Assembly (NCBI GenBank): GCA_001600175.1
Contig: BCJC01000002.1
Location: forward strand, 2,701,111 to 2,765,110
Reading direction: 5' to 3'
DNA: 64,000 nucleotides
From: Erythrobasidium yunnanense
Taxonomy: Eukaryota; Basidiomycota; Cystobasidiomycetes; Erythrobasidiales; Erythrobasidiaceae
In this document: positions 42,084 through 53,596 of the stretch, piece by piece
Layout of the letters: every line of letters begins with the position of its first letter
Position numbering within the stretch: position 1 is the first letter of the stretch
Notes under the pieces: generated by a model
What the model was told of the DNA's origin: nothing
What the model saw: the letters and a program-made list of their open reading frames with translations, nothing else
Database searches by the model: none
Program-made: the position numbers and the translations under genes

Positions 42084-44360
42084 TCAAACGAACTTTCCAA
42101 ATCGAAAGTTGCGCTTTCGAGTTGTCGGGGTGGGAGTGCTGTCTCCACCTGCACCACCGTCCGAACCGCCAGAGCCCGAGCCAGAATCGCCAGAGCCAGA
42201 TCCTGAGTCACCTCCTCCACCACCTCCTGATCCTGAGTCACTACCTCCTGATCCTGAACCTGAACCTGATTCCCCTCCCGACCCTCCGCCAGAGCCGCTG
42301 CCTGAAGTAGGCTCTGGCTCGGGCGGAGTGTACTGGTCAGAAGTAGTTGCTGGGGCAGTATCCTCGGTCGTCGAACTATCTCCTCCACTAGGGAGATCAG
42401 TTGGACCAGCAGCGTCGGTGCTGTCAGTCGTGGTGGCCGTAGGCAGACTAGTGTCCGTAGATGTAGGTGTGCCAGAGTCTGTTACATCAGCTGTGGCAAC
42501 AGGGAAGCTCGACGTCGCATCGGTTGGCACAGGTCCAGCATCGATAGTCTCGATGGTCAACGGTGCATCCGTATAAACAGCCTGAGTGGCCGGGTCTGTG
42601 TAGGCACTAAGGTTGTAAGTTGTAGTTTCTGCATACGTTGTCGGTGCCGGAAGACTCGTGGTGAAGCTCTGCACGAAGCATCATATGTCAGACGGTTCTC
42701 AAAGCCAAATGCAAGCTGAACTTACGACGAGGTCGGTCGTTGCGGTAATCGTGACCGTAGGGAAGTTAGAGGCATCCAAGCCTGGATAGCAGGCTTGCGT
42801 GTAGTCAAAGCATAGTGGGACGGCGCAGCTTCCACTGGTGGTGTCATAATTTGGATACCAGCATCCGCATGTACCGTAGTAATCGAACTAGACATCAAGA
42901 GATGCGTAAGATATGGCTTCTATCGCGAGCTCACGCAGACTTACCGAATAATTAGGCTTGTCGCAGGCCACCTTAACGCACCGTCCGTTTACGGTTGCAT
43001 ACCCGTAGCGGGTTGGGCAGACCTAGAAAACAGTAAGGTAAGATATGGCATACAAACTCCTTGAAGTGTGCCGATCATGCCTACACATTTGTTGTTGTAG
43101 TCCAGTATGAGCGGCGGTTGGCAGATATCGACACAGTCCCCTCGATCATTCCTCTGCTGCCCTTGTGGACACGTAGGGACGCATCTTTGCTCGAAACGCT
43201 CCGTACCGCCTGGGCAGATACAGTACGAGCCATAGGGTGTGATGACACGGACTGAACCGTTGATAGGACACGGAGGAACGACGCAGCCGTCTTCTCCATC
43301 TGGTCTGAAGCCATACGGACATACGCATTGACCGTTACTGTTAAGCTCCTTGGGTTCTTTGCAGGTCTGGCATCCGCCCGGGCAGGGAGATGTGACAACC
43401 GGAACGCAGCATCCGTTGACTCTGTCGTATCCTTCTTGACAGGCTGGGCGAGGCTGTAAAAAGCATCGCATATCATTATTAGCGCCTTTACATGTTGTTA
43501 GGTGGCCGATATAGCCTTACAGGTTTTACGGGAGGTGGGCAGCCGCAAGGAGGCTGAGGGCAAACCTCTGGATTTGGGGTCGTCGATTTAGCTGGGCACC
43601 CCTGCTCTGGGGGAACTATCGCATCGCCAGTGAAGCCTTTGATATAGGGTACGACAGGTGAAGCCGTCCGATTGTAGGTGACATCGTAGCCAGTAACACC
43701 GCAGTAGCAATCGTATGTGTATCTAATTCGCAAAGTAAACTCTTCCTATACATTTCCAGTAAGGTATCGCGAGAACTTACGTCAGAAAGCTTTCGTAGTA
43801 ATCGGATCGCTTGGTGCGGTCAGTCATAGCAGAGTACTGCTTCGCAAAGCATTGTACGACCTGCACCGAGCTCCGTCAGCGAGTCCTCTGCTCATATGTG
43901 TGCTGGGACTTGCTTGATACGCTGTGTCCGGAGAGCAAAGACATTCGTGCTCTGCAGAGCTGTAGGACGGATGCTCAGCGCAAGTCCTACTCATGCAGAT
44001 TCTCGACATGTTGTAGGAGAACTCACTAGCTTCCCTTGGTAATTGACTCTTGATAGCATTTCGATCGTATAGCATGAAGATTGGGACAAGCGGTCTGTAA
44101 ACACCGTCGAGCGGTTAGTACTAAGAGATTGGGCTTGACGGGTCTCTGCAGCACCTTGTTTCCATTAGGAAAAGCGACGTAGTCCACATCTTGATAGATG
44201 AGAAAAGCTGCGGGCCGGCAGCTCAGTTGCATATTCTCAAGGGGCATATCAGGAGATGCTGACCTGGATCTCCTCTGTTTGCAGGGGGTGGGTCCACCTT
44301 CGTTCGTTGCGCGACCGCTACGGCCAGTGTTGCCCAAAGGGCGACGAAAGCAGCCTTCAT
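42084..44360 (-). CDS. Secreted Cys-rich protein with Gly-Ser tail
   Basis: A signal peptide (MKAAFVALWATLAVAVAQRT) opens a multi-exon extracellular protein. Exons downstream carry many cysteines: LSCRPAAFLIYQDVDYVAFP, ACPNLHAIRSKCYQESITKG, YTYDCYCGVTGYDVTYNRTA, PQPPCGCPPPVKP. A tandem of EGF/TIL-like units follows (GYDRVNGCCVPVV, PCPGGCQTCKEP, GQCVCPYGFRPDGEDGCVVP, YCICPGGTERFEQRCVPTCP, CQPPLILDYNNKC). The last exon is a Thr/Ser-rich linker, then a Ser-Gly repeat (about 42150-42320), ending TPTTRKRNFRFGKFV. There is no hydrophobic C-terminal tail, so a GPI anchor is unlikely. Likely a wall-associated or matrix protein (inference). Confidence 0.68.
42150..42320 (-). repeat. Gly-Ser coding microsatellite
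   Basis: A low-complexity stretch on the minus strand encodes runs such as SGSGSGGGSGG and DSGSGSGDSGSGSGG inside the last exon of the Cys-rich secreted gene. The plus strand is correspondingly Pro/Glu-coding and gives spurious open frames. The repeat length probably varies between strains. Confidence 0.7.
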
Positions 44361-45058
44361 CGAGGCTGAGTATCTGGAAAGAGGTTAGCTGTCTGGTCAG
44401 ATAGAAAGGATGAAGAGAAGGAAGAGAGAGTCAAGTTATAAACTGGTACATCCAACCTTGTTGTGAGCGGGGAGGGGGGAACAGTCCAAGACCGCCGGGC
44501 GGAGGCTGTATATACGGGTGTCACGGTCTGTTCCTTGCTTCATGATTCAGGGCTCGTCAGAAGCGTGGTAGGGAAGCTTTGCAGTGAACACAGTGGGCGT
44601 CTCGATGGTGTGCCAAGATGATCTGTGAGCTCCCGAATGAGTTTTGCGGAGAAGATCATAGAGACCCGCACAGCTACACCACATTTTGCCAGGCAGTGTC
44701 GTAGAGCATAGAAGCGTAATTTGAAAGGACCCACTGCACCTCACTATACCCAGATGACATGCCAAGATAGCACCTGACAAGTCCGCCCGGAAAGTCCCCC
44801 TAATTGATCAGTCCAGGCCTTCAAGAGAACGATTCAGTACTCGGATTGGCTGAAGTTTTTGGCGGGTTCTGGCGATGGGCTTATAAAGATGGGGGTCAGT
44901 ATGTGCATAAGGAAGTACGAAATTGATTTCGTAATAAGCTTCGTCATCGCGGACGGCCTGATCCAGCAAAAAGCGCTGTCTAATCGAAGCCCATACAAGC
45001 TGCGGTGATATCCCCGTGCACAGTCTATATTGTGAAGTTTTGTCAGGGTGCAGGCCGT
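44361..45058. other. Intergenic, Cys-rich gene promoter
   Basis: About 0.7 kb between the Cys-rich gene and the stop of the Dal5-type permease. It holds the TATA-like and CCG-N5-CGG candidates listed separately; no gene is supported. Confidence 0.4.
44492..44514 (-). promoter_or_regulatory. CCG-N5-CGG palindrome next to a TATA-like box
   Basis: CCGCCGGGCGG (44492-44502) is an inverted repeat of the kind bound by fungal Zn2Cys6 factors. On the minus strand TATATAC (44508-44514) lies about 150 bases before the ATG of the Cys-rich secreted gene. Position is plausible; function is untested. Confidence 0.25.
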
Positions 45059-47226
45059 CTAGTAGATATATCTGAATTCTGGGTGTCGACTGGAAGGTGT
45101 GAAGCAAGTCAGCCATGCTTAGCTCGTGCATGCAGAACAGAGCAACATACCTTCCAAGAGTATCGACGTCTTTTGCTTGCAGTCGTTGATCGCGTTTGCC
45201 GCTGGCGCGAGCTCTGTTTTCGTAGACCATGTAGAGGGTGAGCAAACCTGCAACAACGAAGACACTGGAGCCAGTAGCTAGGTTGAGCCGGTTCCCAATG
45301 CTGTATCCTGATTTGGCGTCTGTGTTAATGTATGACCATGTGCTGTAGACAGAGAAAACGGTGTGAGAGTGTTTACTTGGAGGCAAGCGCATATGAAGCG
45401 TACCCTGTGATACTGCCGATAGAGGACAGACCGGTCACAGCTGCGACTGTTACTGCTCTGACTGTGTCTGGCGATGCGTTGGCAGTTGCCCAACCCAAGA
45501 CTAGCGGCCCGTATGCGAAGCCACCCATCTGAGTCAGGAAGAGAGCTGCATATCGGACTTTTGCATCGGTCAAGAAGTGGTACCAGAGAGCATAGCCGAT
45601 GATGGCCAGGGCTGTCGAGCGTGTCAGGCTATGAATGTCGGATAGAGGGTATGCATCGCTTACAAACGCTAAACATGATAGATAGACCATGTTGCTTGGT
45701 GCGCTGAGCGATGTAGCACATCGTCAATGCGAAAGCGACTCCAACTACTGGCGGTGGGACGGCATATAGCTGAATTTGTACGGTCGTCTTGCCAGGGTAG
45801 ATGACGCTGTAAAACAGAACGATCAGAGAGGAAAGGACAAGCCAGCAAGTGTACTTCGGCCTACCGAAGGATGGAGACAGTGAAGATACTGAGACCTTGT
45901 ACGGTGATGTTATTGCAGATGTAGAGCCAGATGCAAGCGAGTGTGACGGGTGAGAACAAAGCTTGTTGGACGAGCTTGAAGGTTATTGCTTCTTTGTGTT
46001 GCGAGACAGCAGGCTGATCTGCGAAGAACCGAGCTTTGGAAAGCGCGCGTTCTGCTTCGTTGAAAAGGCGCGTCCTGCTTGGGCTTTTGACCGAAGGTGA
46101 CTTAGCACAGAAGCTGAAATTGTTAGATGAGAATCAGACTTACTCGGCAGGGAAGATGACGAAGAGAATAAGAGCAACTCCAATGGTAAGAATACCCTCG
46201 ACCTAAGCAGAGGAGGCGGACGTTAGTGAAGAGCGACTCCGATAGATTATAACTCGTTGCCCACCAAGAAGATGTTTCGCCATTTGGCATCTAGCGATCC
46301 AATGGCGGAAAGGGACAGCAAGCCAGAAGCGAGCAGTCCACCAAAAGCTGAATAGACACATCGACAATTAGCGAGTCGCTCCGCAGATCTCGTGCAGAGG
46401 GAGACTGACCTGAGGAACAGCCTGCTGAGAACAGCAGAAAGAAGCCAATACGTACAGTGAGTTCGCTGCGTCGATAGTATCTCGTGAGGAGATAGGCGCA
46501 TCCAGGCATCGTAAAGGATTCCGTCAAGCCGAGGAGGACTCGGACGGTGAAGAACTGCCCTCGATTGTGGATGAATGCAGTGCACATAGTGACGATGCCG
46601 AAGAGGAGAGTCGCAAAGGGTACTAGCCAGAAACCATACTTCTTGACTAGAAGGCCGGCAGGAATATCGGTGAACTGGCAAAAGATAAGGGATGTCAGCG
46701 TAGGTGAGGAGAATATATCTCAGACGCACGAAGTAAATGATGAAGTAGATACTGGCTCCAATATTGAAGTCGTAAGTTCCCAAGCCAAGGGACTTCTCCA
46801 AGCCTGCGACCTTTGCATTTCCAAGATTGGTCCTCTAGAGTCTTCTGTCAGCGTCAAGGTAAGGTTTCATCGAGAAGTTACTCGCATCGATAAACTGGAA
46901 TAGATAGGCGATCCAGACCTGGGCGCAAGGAAGTCAGTGCATTGAGCAAGCTCTTCGGAACATATGGACACCTACAACCGGTAGGATGTATAGATCCTAT
47001 TAGGAAGACTTGCTTGTCAGCATTCTAAGCGATTCTTTACATCGGGTCGACGCACTTGTTTTCTGACCAGCCGTCTCTCGGCAACTGGGTCAATAGCAGC
47101 CGATTCTGCTGAGGTATCTCTGGTGTGTGCGGCAGAAATGTCTTGCTTTTCTGAGTCTTCGGAGCTGAACTCGCTCAAATGGCTCGCCTTGTGAGCCAAG
47201 ACTGGCGCAACTACCTCAGCAGACAT
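45059..47226 (-). CDS. MFS permease, Dal5-type anion:cation symporter
   Basis: Twelve-TM plasma-membrane importer of the ACS family (allantoate, nicotinate, vitamins, small carboxylates). The first exon encodes a hydrophilic N-terminus (MSAEVVAPVLAHKASHLSEF ... ERRLVRKQ). Spliced exons then give DLYILPVVWIAYLFQFIDAS, NLGNAKVAGLEKSLGLGTYD, KYGFWLVPFATLLFGIVTMC, RVLLGLTESFTMPGCAYLLT, RYYRRSELTVRIGFF and WRNIFLVEGILTIGVALILF, the family's typical blocks. The C-terminus reads VDTLGSRHPEFRYIY with TAG at 45059-45061; the last junction removes a short intron. About ten introns. It diverges from the FAD monooxygenase gene, suggesting it imports that enzyme's substrate (inference). Confidence 0.88.
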
Positions 47227-48133
47227 AACGCCTCAATGTCTGTCAGGTGTGTAGCGAGGAATAATGAGGGATAGGTAGTCTAGTGCGGATGGGCTTAAGG
47301 ATGCGAAAGGAAAGGGAAGAAGAGGGAAAAGACGAAGAAAGTTCAGGAAGAAGAGAGAAGACAAGAGGAGCTCGAGCTTGAGCGAATCGCGAGCGAAGGT
47401 GACCTTCCCGTCTGCCTCTTGTGCTTCTTGCACGGTCCACACGGGGAAGCCTCGCAGTCGACATGGTAAACGCGGGCTGAGTGCAAATTCGGCAGAGATC
47501 TATGCTGACTTTCACCGCGTTCAGTCCTTGTTTACGACGGAGGTTCAAGCGTTTCGCCAGCGGTTTGACAGAAGACACGCGAGTACCCAGTCCGATATGG
47601 GCTGTCCGCATCGGGGCAGGTGAAAGATTTTGTCTTCTGAGGCTCACGGTGATGTGATGCAGCCATCGATGCGATTTCCAGGCTTCCTTTCGCGAGCGAG
47701 CTGCTGAGCTGGGATCGCGAGCGGCCTTTATTGCATTGAAAAGCACACTCCTCTGCCTTGTCTTGGACTCGTTGCAGCAACCCGCGCAACGATTGGGTGT
47801 CTTAGACGTTCAAGAGTCTAGCGTACCCCTCGTTACTCGAGCTCATTGGCGTAAGTAAGAAGCCAAAGACAACCAGAATTGTCGCCTTGGGTTTAGATCG
47901 CAAGAAACAGCCCAAGAACAGCAGAGGGATCCCATCGGGCATCGTCTTGGTCGTTCATCATCCTTCTGGCTTCTGCAGCTGCTCAGTTGCCTTCAGCCTT
48001 TATCGCTCGGATCCGCTGCTGGCCGTGGCCTCGTTCGGCCGTCGCAAGGTGATAAAGAAGACGGCAAAGCTGGACCGGCTCTTGTGTCTCAAGACTTAGA
48101 CACGACTTCTCTTCCTAACAATAACTATCAAGC
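47227..48133. other. Shared divergent promoter region
   Basis: About 0.9 kb between the diverging permease and monooxygenase genes. Open frames here are short or antisense-like. It includes a CGGATCCG palindrome. Confidence 0.45.
48008..48015. promoter_or_regulatory. CGGATCCG palindrome
   Basis: An 8-nt perfect palindrome (CGG-AT-CCG), about 119 bases before the monooxygenase ATG, in the shared divergent promoter. It resembles paired half-sites of Zn2Cys6 regulators, but an 8-mer can also occur by chance. Confidence 0.2.
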
Positions 48134-50289
48134 ATGGCTGACAGAACCGAAGTTCTCGTGGTCGGAGGTGCGCATGCTCGACAGCCCTGAGTATATGTGT
48201 CACGCTGAAACTCCGACTTATTGGACAGGTGGACCTGTGGGCACGCTCATTGCAGCTCAGCTATGGAGGTTCAAGCATAGCGCTATCGTGATAGACAAGG
48301 AGAACAAAGCAGGCGTGCCGATATATGGGAGAGCATGCACTCTGTAAGTCGGCTGCTCATTGCTAGTCAAGCATGCGAGTCGCAACTAGTCAAGTTACTG
48401 ACTGCCTCTCTGCAGATGGTGCCGTACTATGGAGCTGCTGGACCAGCTAGACCTCTGCGAACCTCTGCTCGAAGCCGGATGTTACACCAAAACGGGCTAC
48501 AACTACCGCAATGGTATATCGCAGCCAGGAGGGTGAGTACTCTCTGATGTGAGCCCATTCAGCTTAGACGCAAGCTGACTTCCTGATGCTAGACTGACGT
48601 TCGGTCAGGTTCGCATTATATCTCTTGTCAATGTATGGGGAACCCAACAAGCTGATCCATATTTGTGCCTTCTTTTGTAGCGTATGGACAAGCACGGCGA
48701 TACTCGCTTCGGATTCGCCCTCCATCTCCGCCAGCGCATCATCGAAAGGTGTTTTGAACAGGTATTGGCGGACTACGGCAGCGCACCAAGGCATCAGACA
48801 GAGATCATCAGCTACACAATCGATGAGAGTCGAGACTATCCCGTCGTCGCGGTTGTCAAGGACCTAGTGAAGACTGAGGAGTACGAGATCCATTCGTGAG
48901 TGTACGACTGCCTCCTTGCCTGCTTTCTTATTAGCTGATCAAATTTTCTTGTGTACAGTAAGTATATCGTAGGAGCAGACGGCGCCCGCTCTCCTGTTCG
49001 TCGTATTGCAGAGATTCCTTTCATCGGCGAGCGAACAGGCAACAAATGGATTCGCCTGGACGCGACAGTCACTACGAACATGCCTTCCCCTCGGACACTC
49101 AACTCGGTACAAAGTGAAACGCACGGTCTGGTGCTGTGGTGTCCGATCGACGAAGGCAAGACTCGCATTGGCTTTGTCTGGAATGCGTCTCTGCAAGAGA
49201 AGTACGGAGAAGACGGAGCCACTGCAGAGAATGTCATGGCAGAAGCAAAGAAAGCTGTTGCACCTTTTACACTGGAATTCAAAACGCTCGACTGGCATAC
49301 GCTTTATGGCATCGGACAGTGCATCGGAGATTCCTTCGTGAAAGGCAGAGTTCTGCTTGCTGGTGATGCTGTGCACACACATAGTTCTGGAAGTGCTCAA
49401 GGTCTCAACACCGGAACGTTCGATGCTACCAACATGGCATGGAAATTGGCGCTCGTCCTGAAGGGAGCAGCTGGTCCAGAGTTACTGGAAAACTACAACG
49501 AAGAGAGGAGAAACAGCGTGCAACAGATGATTGATAACGATAAGATCATCTCATCTCTCATCTCGGGCGTCTTGCCGCCCAAGTTCCAAGGCCGGAAGGA
49601 TCACCCTCGTGATATTCTGGACGAGTTCTTCGAGAATGCCAAGACGATTGCTTTTACCCTTGGTCTTGGTGTTTCATATGGTGAGTAGCAACGGATGATC
49701 CACATCACGAGCGACCACTGACCGTCAACGCTCAGCACCGAACAACCTGCTCAACGTGACGCCTGTCCAGCCGCCAATCGCGAGCATTCTGGCAGGCGAG
49801 CGTGGACCCGACGTGTCTCTGTCTCGTCTAGGTACCAGTGAAGCCTCTCCTCTACAGCGAATCCTGCAAAATAAGGGCAACTTCAATGTTCTCATCTTCG
49901 CCGGTGTCCCACAATCTACCCAGCCGAAGCTCGAGAAGATCCGAAAGTATCTTGACGGGGAGAACAACTTCACAAAGACGTACGGGCTAAATATCGTAAA
50001 TACGCTCACCATCTTCGGACTCGCTGGAACGGGTGCAAGTGACGTAATGAGTGGTCTACGACCTTTCGGCCAAAGCTACTACGACATCACGCAGAAGGCG
50101 CACGAGATCTACGGCATTGATCCCCATCAAGGTGCTTTGATCGTGCTTCGGCCAGATGGTTACCTCGGAAGAGTCGTTCAGCTGGATGAGCCAGAACTGC
50201 TAGAGGAGTACTTTAGCAGGTTCTTGATACCTCTTTCCTCAAGACAGCCAACCAAGTTACAGAATGGGAATGGCCATCACCACGCTTGA
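48134..50289 (+). CDS. FAD-dependent aromatic monooxygenase (phenol hydroxylase-like)
   Basis: Class A flavoprotein hydroxylase of the PHBH/phenol 2-monooxygenase group using NAD(P)H, FAD and O2. Exon 1 MADRTEVLVVG splices to GGPVGTLIAAQLWRFKHSAI, rebuilding the GxGxxG FAD motif. Next are VIDKENKAGVPIYGRACTLW, DTRFGFALHLRQRIIERCFE, the DG motif in KYIVGADGARSPVRRIAEIP, and the GD motif in GRVLLAGDAVHTHSSGSAQG followed by LNTGTFDATNMAWKLALVLK. The last exon (from about 49735) is a thioredoxin-like C-terminal domain ending in GALIVLRPDGYLGRVVQLDE, as in phenol hydroxylases. It stops at 50287-50289. Probably cytosolic; substrate unknown. Confidence 0.88.
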
Positions 50290-50415
50290 GGTGTTTGTAC
50301 TGCATCAGCTGTAATTCAGCAGCGGGAAGATAGTGTAGTCAGTAGATTTGACAGTAGAGTTTCTGTATAGGTTTTATTGAGTACAGTATTACAACAGTAA
50401 AGATGGACAGCGGCT

Positions 50416-51995
50416 TCATGCCCAAATGCCCAAGACTGCCATAATGATCGCGCCCAGCAGCACACAACCAAGTGCATACAGCACTTTGCCTATCGGCGCC
50501 TCTCTCATTTCTTGATGGAACAAGAACTCCGAAGCCAAAAGCTCGATCAGACCGGTATATACGAGTACTCCAGCTGACAGCGCATCCAGTATCCCAGACA
50601 GAATGATAGCTGTCGGTGAGTCTTGGCTGTATGTCTTCCTCACTAACAGGCCTATTGCGAGGCCAGCTGGTGTGATGAAGGCATACAGAATGCCTGCGTA
50701 TAAGGGTACTCGTCGCATCGAAGCTGGTAGCGAGAGGTTCGCCAGTCTTGCTCCCAGGCCAAGTCCTTCGAACATCTGATGCAGCGTGATAACCACGAAA
50801 AGGGTGGTGAAGCGCTCGACGACAGCCAGTGTCATTCCGATGACGAAAGAATGCAGAACCACTCCGACCTCCAGGATGGCAACTCCAATGATCTGCGTCC
50901 TGCTCTGACTCGTTGACTTGCCTCCCTGTTGCTTTGATGTGCCATTCTGATTCCGCTGTACTGCACCGTAATCGCGTTGCTGTTCATTCTCAAGACCGCC
51001 GTGAGGATGTGCGTGATCGTGCGCTTGCACTGAGTACCCATTATACACACTCCCGTATATACTCTTGGTATTCCTCCTGTGATCAGTCTGGAAAGAGCAT
51101 AGTAGCGGCCGTTTGCTTGGGCTATGAGAGATGCTATGGCTTTTTATACTGTTCGCACTCTTAGGCAGGATTGGTACCCTTAAAGTCTCTTCGTCCGTGA
51201 GTGCATGTGCTGACTCGTTGTCGCAGTTGTCCAGTATGTCGTGCTCTGCTGCGGTTGTTGGTGACTCGCCGTTGTCTGCGTCGCACGGCCCATGCGAGCT
51301 ATGTGCGTTCTCGTGGTTGTCACTATACGGACGCTGGTCAGATCGAAAGCGAACATGTATACTCGCAACCTACTAATCCATGCCGATTCGCTTCATGAAT
51401 GCGTTTCCAGCACGGAAGGCCAGCAATTCGACCGTGACTGCATCGCATGTCTGTTAGTACTGACTTTAATGACAGAAGAACTTGCATACATACATATAGA
51501 AAAAACTGCGAACATGGTTATGACCGGTGCCCAGTCGTAGTTGTGCCATATTTCCGGCAATCTTGGATCTTTCAGCTCTTCGAAAGCTGGAGAGAGGAGA
51601 TGTACGAAAGCTGTACTGATGATGATGCCGCTGCCGAGGTATTCTGCGTGAACGTGGAACGTCATATCAGCGGAGCGTCTCTTCGGAGTTCGTAGTCAAG
51701 TCCTACTCGTGAAGTCGAAGAAAGCAGGAGCCAGAGTATTGTTGAAGTAGGAATCGTCTTTCTCGTCATCGCTTGTAAAGCTCTTGACCACCACGGGCAG
51801 AAGGGCTCCAAAGAGAGATGTCTTTTTGTACCAAGAAGATAGCATTCAGCGTCAGCAATGATACATTACCCCCTCCTAGAGGATACCTACGATTAGGATC
51901 ACAAAGACCGCCGCAATCCGCAGTTTAGTATCTGAAGTCTTGCTTTCCGCTTGAATCGCTACGTCAAGTATCGCATCTTGCAGAGACGAAGACAT
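50416..51995 (-). CDS. ZIP-family zinc/iron transporter (Zrt-like)
   Basis: Plasma-membrane importer of divalent metals. Exon 1 reads MSSSLQDAILDVAIQAESKT, then TM1 (KLRIAAVFVILI). Later exons give EYLGSGIIISTAFVHLLSPA (TM3 with conserved His), a His-containing loop (HDHAHPHGGLE), then GVVLHSFVIGMTLAV (TM4, HSxxIG), LHQMFEGLGLGARL (TM5, HQxFEG, the metal-binding signature), and the last membrane segments ending MAVLGIWA at 50416. These are the hallmark ZIP motifs. About six introns, with the GTAGG donor of exon 1 near 51890. Zinc specificity and low-zinc induction are inferences from Zrt1. Confidence 0.9.
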
Positions 51996-52214
51996 CGAGA
52001 CGGCCTGTAAACGCCTTCTAATCAGGATAGAAAGAGATCCGGACCAGACGAAAGCCGAAAGCCAAGAGCAAGCCAGACGTTGTCAAAGGAGGGTGGGTCG
52101 CGAGCCAAAGAAAGGGCGGTAAGGTATCCAAAGCATCTAAATCGCAGGACATCTATATTACGAGCTGTGCTACAAGATCTATGCTACTCTACATCCCCCA
52201 TGCAATATGCACAT

Positions 52215-53286
52215 CTAGCCAAGGACTACGTAGTTCGAAATCATGCCCATCATGCCTGAGCGAACGATCCTGTCTTCCAAGCTTATGACCACGCGAAAGA
52301 CATCCAGATTGACGGTGTGCCACCTGTATTCGTGCCGCTCTACAAGGCCGCGAGTCCGGGAGAGATCAAGTGTTGCTGAATGGATAGTCTTGCCTATCTC
52401 GAGCACCTTCTTACTGCCATCGCCGGTGTCGACCTCTTCCCTGCCCTCTGTGGTTTCGCTCGCATAGGTCGGATCAAAGACCTCCCCAAAGCCAGAGTCA
52501 GATGAGCCAGCAACGGCTTCTTTCATGTCATCGAAGTTGAATGCCGCCTGAGAAGCATGCCGCAGAGGTACATCGTCCCACCAATATCTCCATATACGGT
52601 CTGTTACTCTTGCGATCTCCCAATTGGTCATGCGCCCGTAAAATGCATTTCGAAGATTAGTTGTCGGGACTCGTGCTTGCTCGAAGGGGCTTTCTAAGCG
52701 CGTCACGCTGATGACCATATTTTGAAACACTTGACTATCATCGGCACCCATGGAAGAGGCATGTTTCGAAGCAGGTCCGCAGACGGCCATTCTGGCTAAC
52801 AAGCCAGATGTTCTATCTTGTGAGCGTTCGAAGCCGTCGAGCTGAAGTTGCATGTGTTCGCATGTCTCTATGTTCGATGGCAGTCCCGCTTGTAGCTAGA
52901 TTTGCAAGAGAAACTCAGGTCAGTCGCCGAGATTAGGGACAGATAGCGCGATAAGCATCGACTTACCACAATCGGCTGCGAATGGTCTTGGACCATCTCA
53001 AGCATACGAAGACGTGCTTCTGTATCTACTAGATGCTTCCAATCCTTGCTGCGAACGTCAACGTCTCAGCCTTTATCTCTGAGGCATATCTCATCATAAC
53101 ACAATGAGCTACTCACGAGGCCAGCTTGCATGGCAGCAGCTCTACCAAAGTCAGATGCTGGAATATGTTGCTGACTATCTCCGGCGGAAGCGCAGAGCCA
53201 GCAAAGTTGCAGTCCAAGTCATAGCTGGAGGATGATCCGGATCTTCGGGCTGGCGAAGGCGATTTCGCACGCAGGAAGGAGAGCAT
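52215..53286 (-). CDS. F-box protein, substrate unknown
   Basis: Exon 1 encodes MLSFLRAKSPSPARRSGSSS, then ALPPEIVSNIFQHLTLVELL and PCKLAS. After an intron it continues KDWKHLVDTEARLRMLEMVQ. This LPxEIxxxIFxxLxxxxLxxCxxxSKxW pattern is an F-box, which binds Skp1 in SCF ubiquitin ligases. The remaining 210 residues (LQLDGFERSQDRTSGLLARM, WEIARVTDRIWRYWWDDVPL, RHEYRWHTVNLDVFRVVISL) show no recognisable WD40, LRR or Kelch repeats. Stop at 52215. Three introns. The target is unknown. Confidence 0.68.
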
Positions 53287-53596
53287 GGAGGATGAAGTAT
53301 GAGATGAAGGATCTGTTAGAAGACAATGCCGGGGAGAAGCCTGAACTTGCTCTCAATCTGAGATGACACGATACCGGTAAGGCTTAAAAGAAAGAAGCAA
53401 AGGGAGGCTGAGAGCATTGCAATTCAGACACTCTTATAAGTAGCTCACAGACTGTATACGTTCCGCATACCTCATGCTCGATACATTTGGTCTACGAAAT
53501 CGACCGTCTTCCGGGCGAACGACAATGCTTGTGCTCGATTTTCTGGGGACAACAACAGAGTACTGCCACTAAGTACGGAGGTGACTGAGTACTAGC
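53287..53596. other. Intergenic, no gene seen
   Basis: Lies between the start of the F-box gene and the stop of FIG4. No element was recognised. Confidence 0.35.

Noticed and set aside
41980-42576. Plus-strand Pro/Glu-rich protein of 198 codons
   Set aside because: Antisense of the Gly-Ser repeat and Thr-rich linker of the Cys-rich secreted gene.
47243-47746. 167-codon minus-strand Arg/Ser-rich frame between permease and monooxygenase
   Set aside because: No conserved motif, no splice support, and it fills the expected divergent promoter. Not called as a gene.
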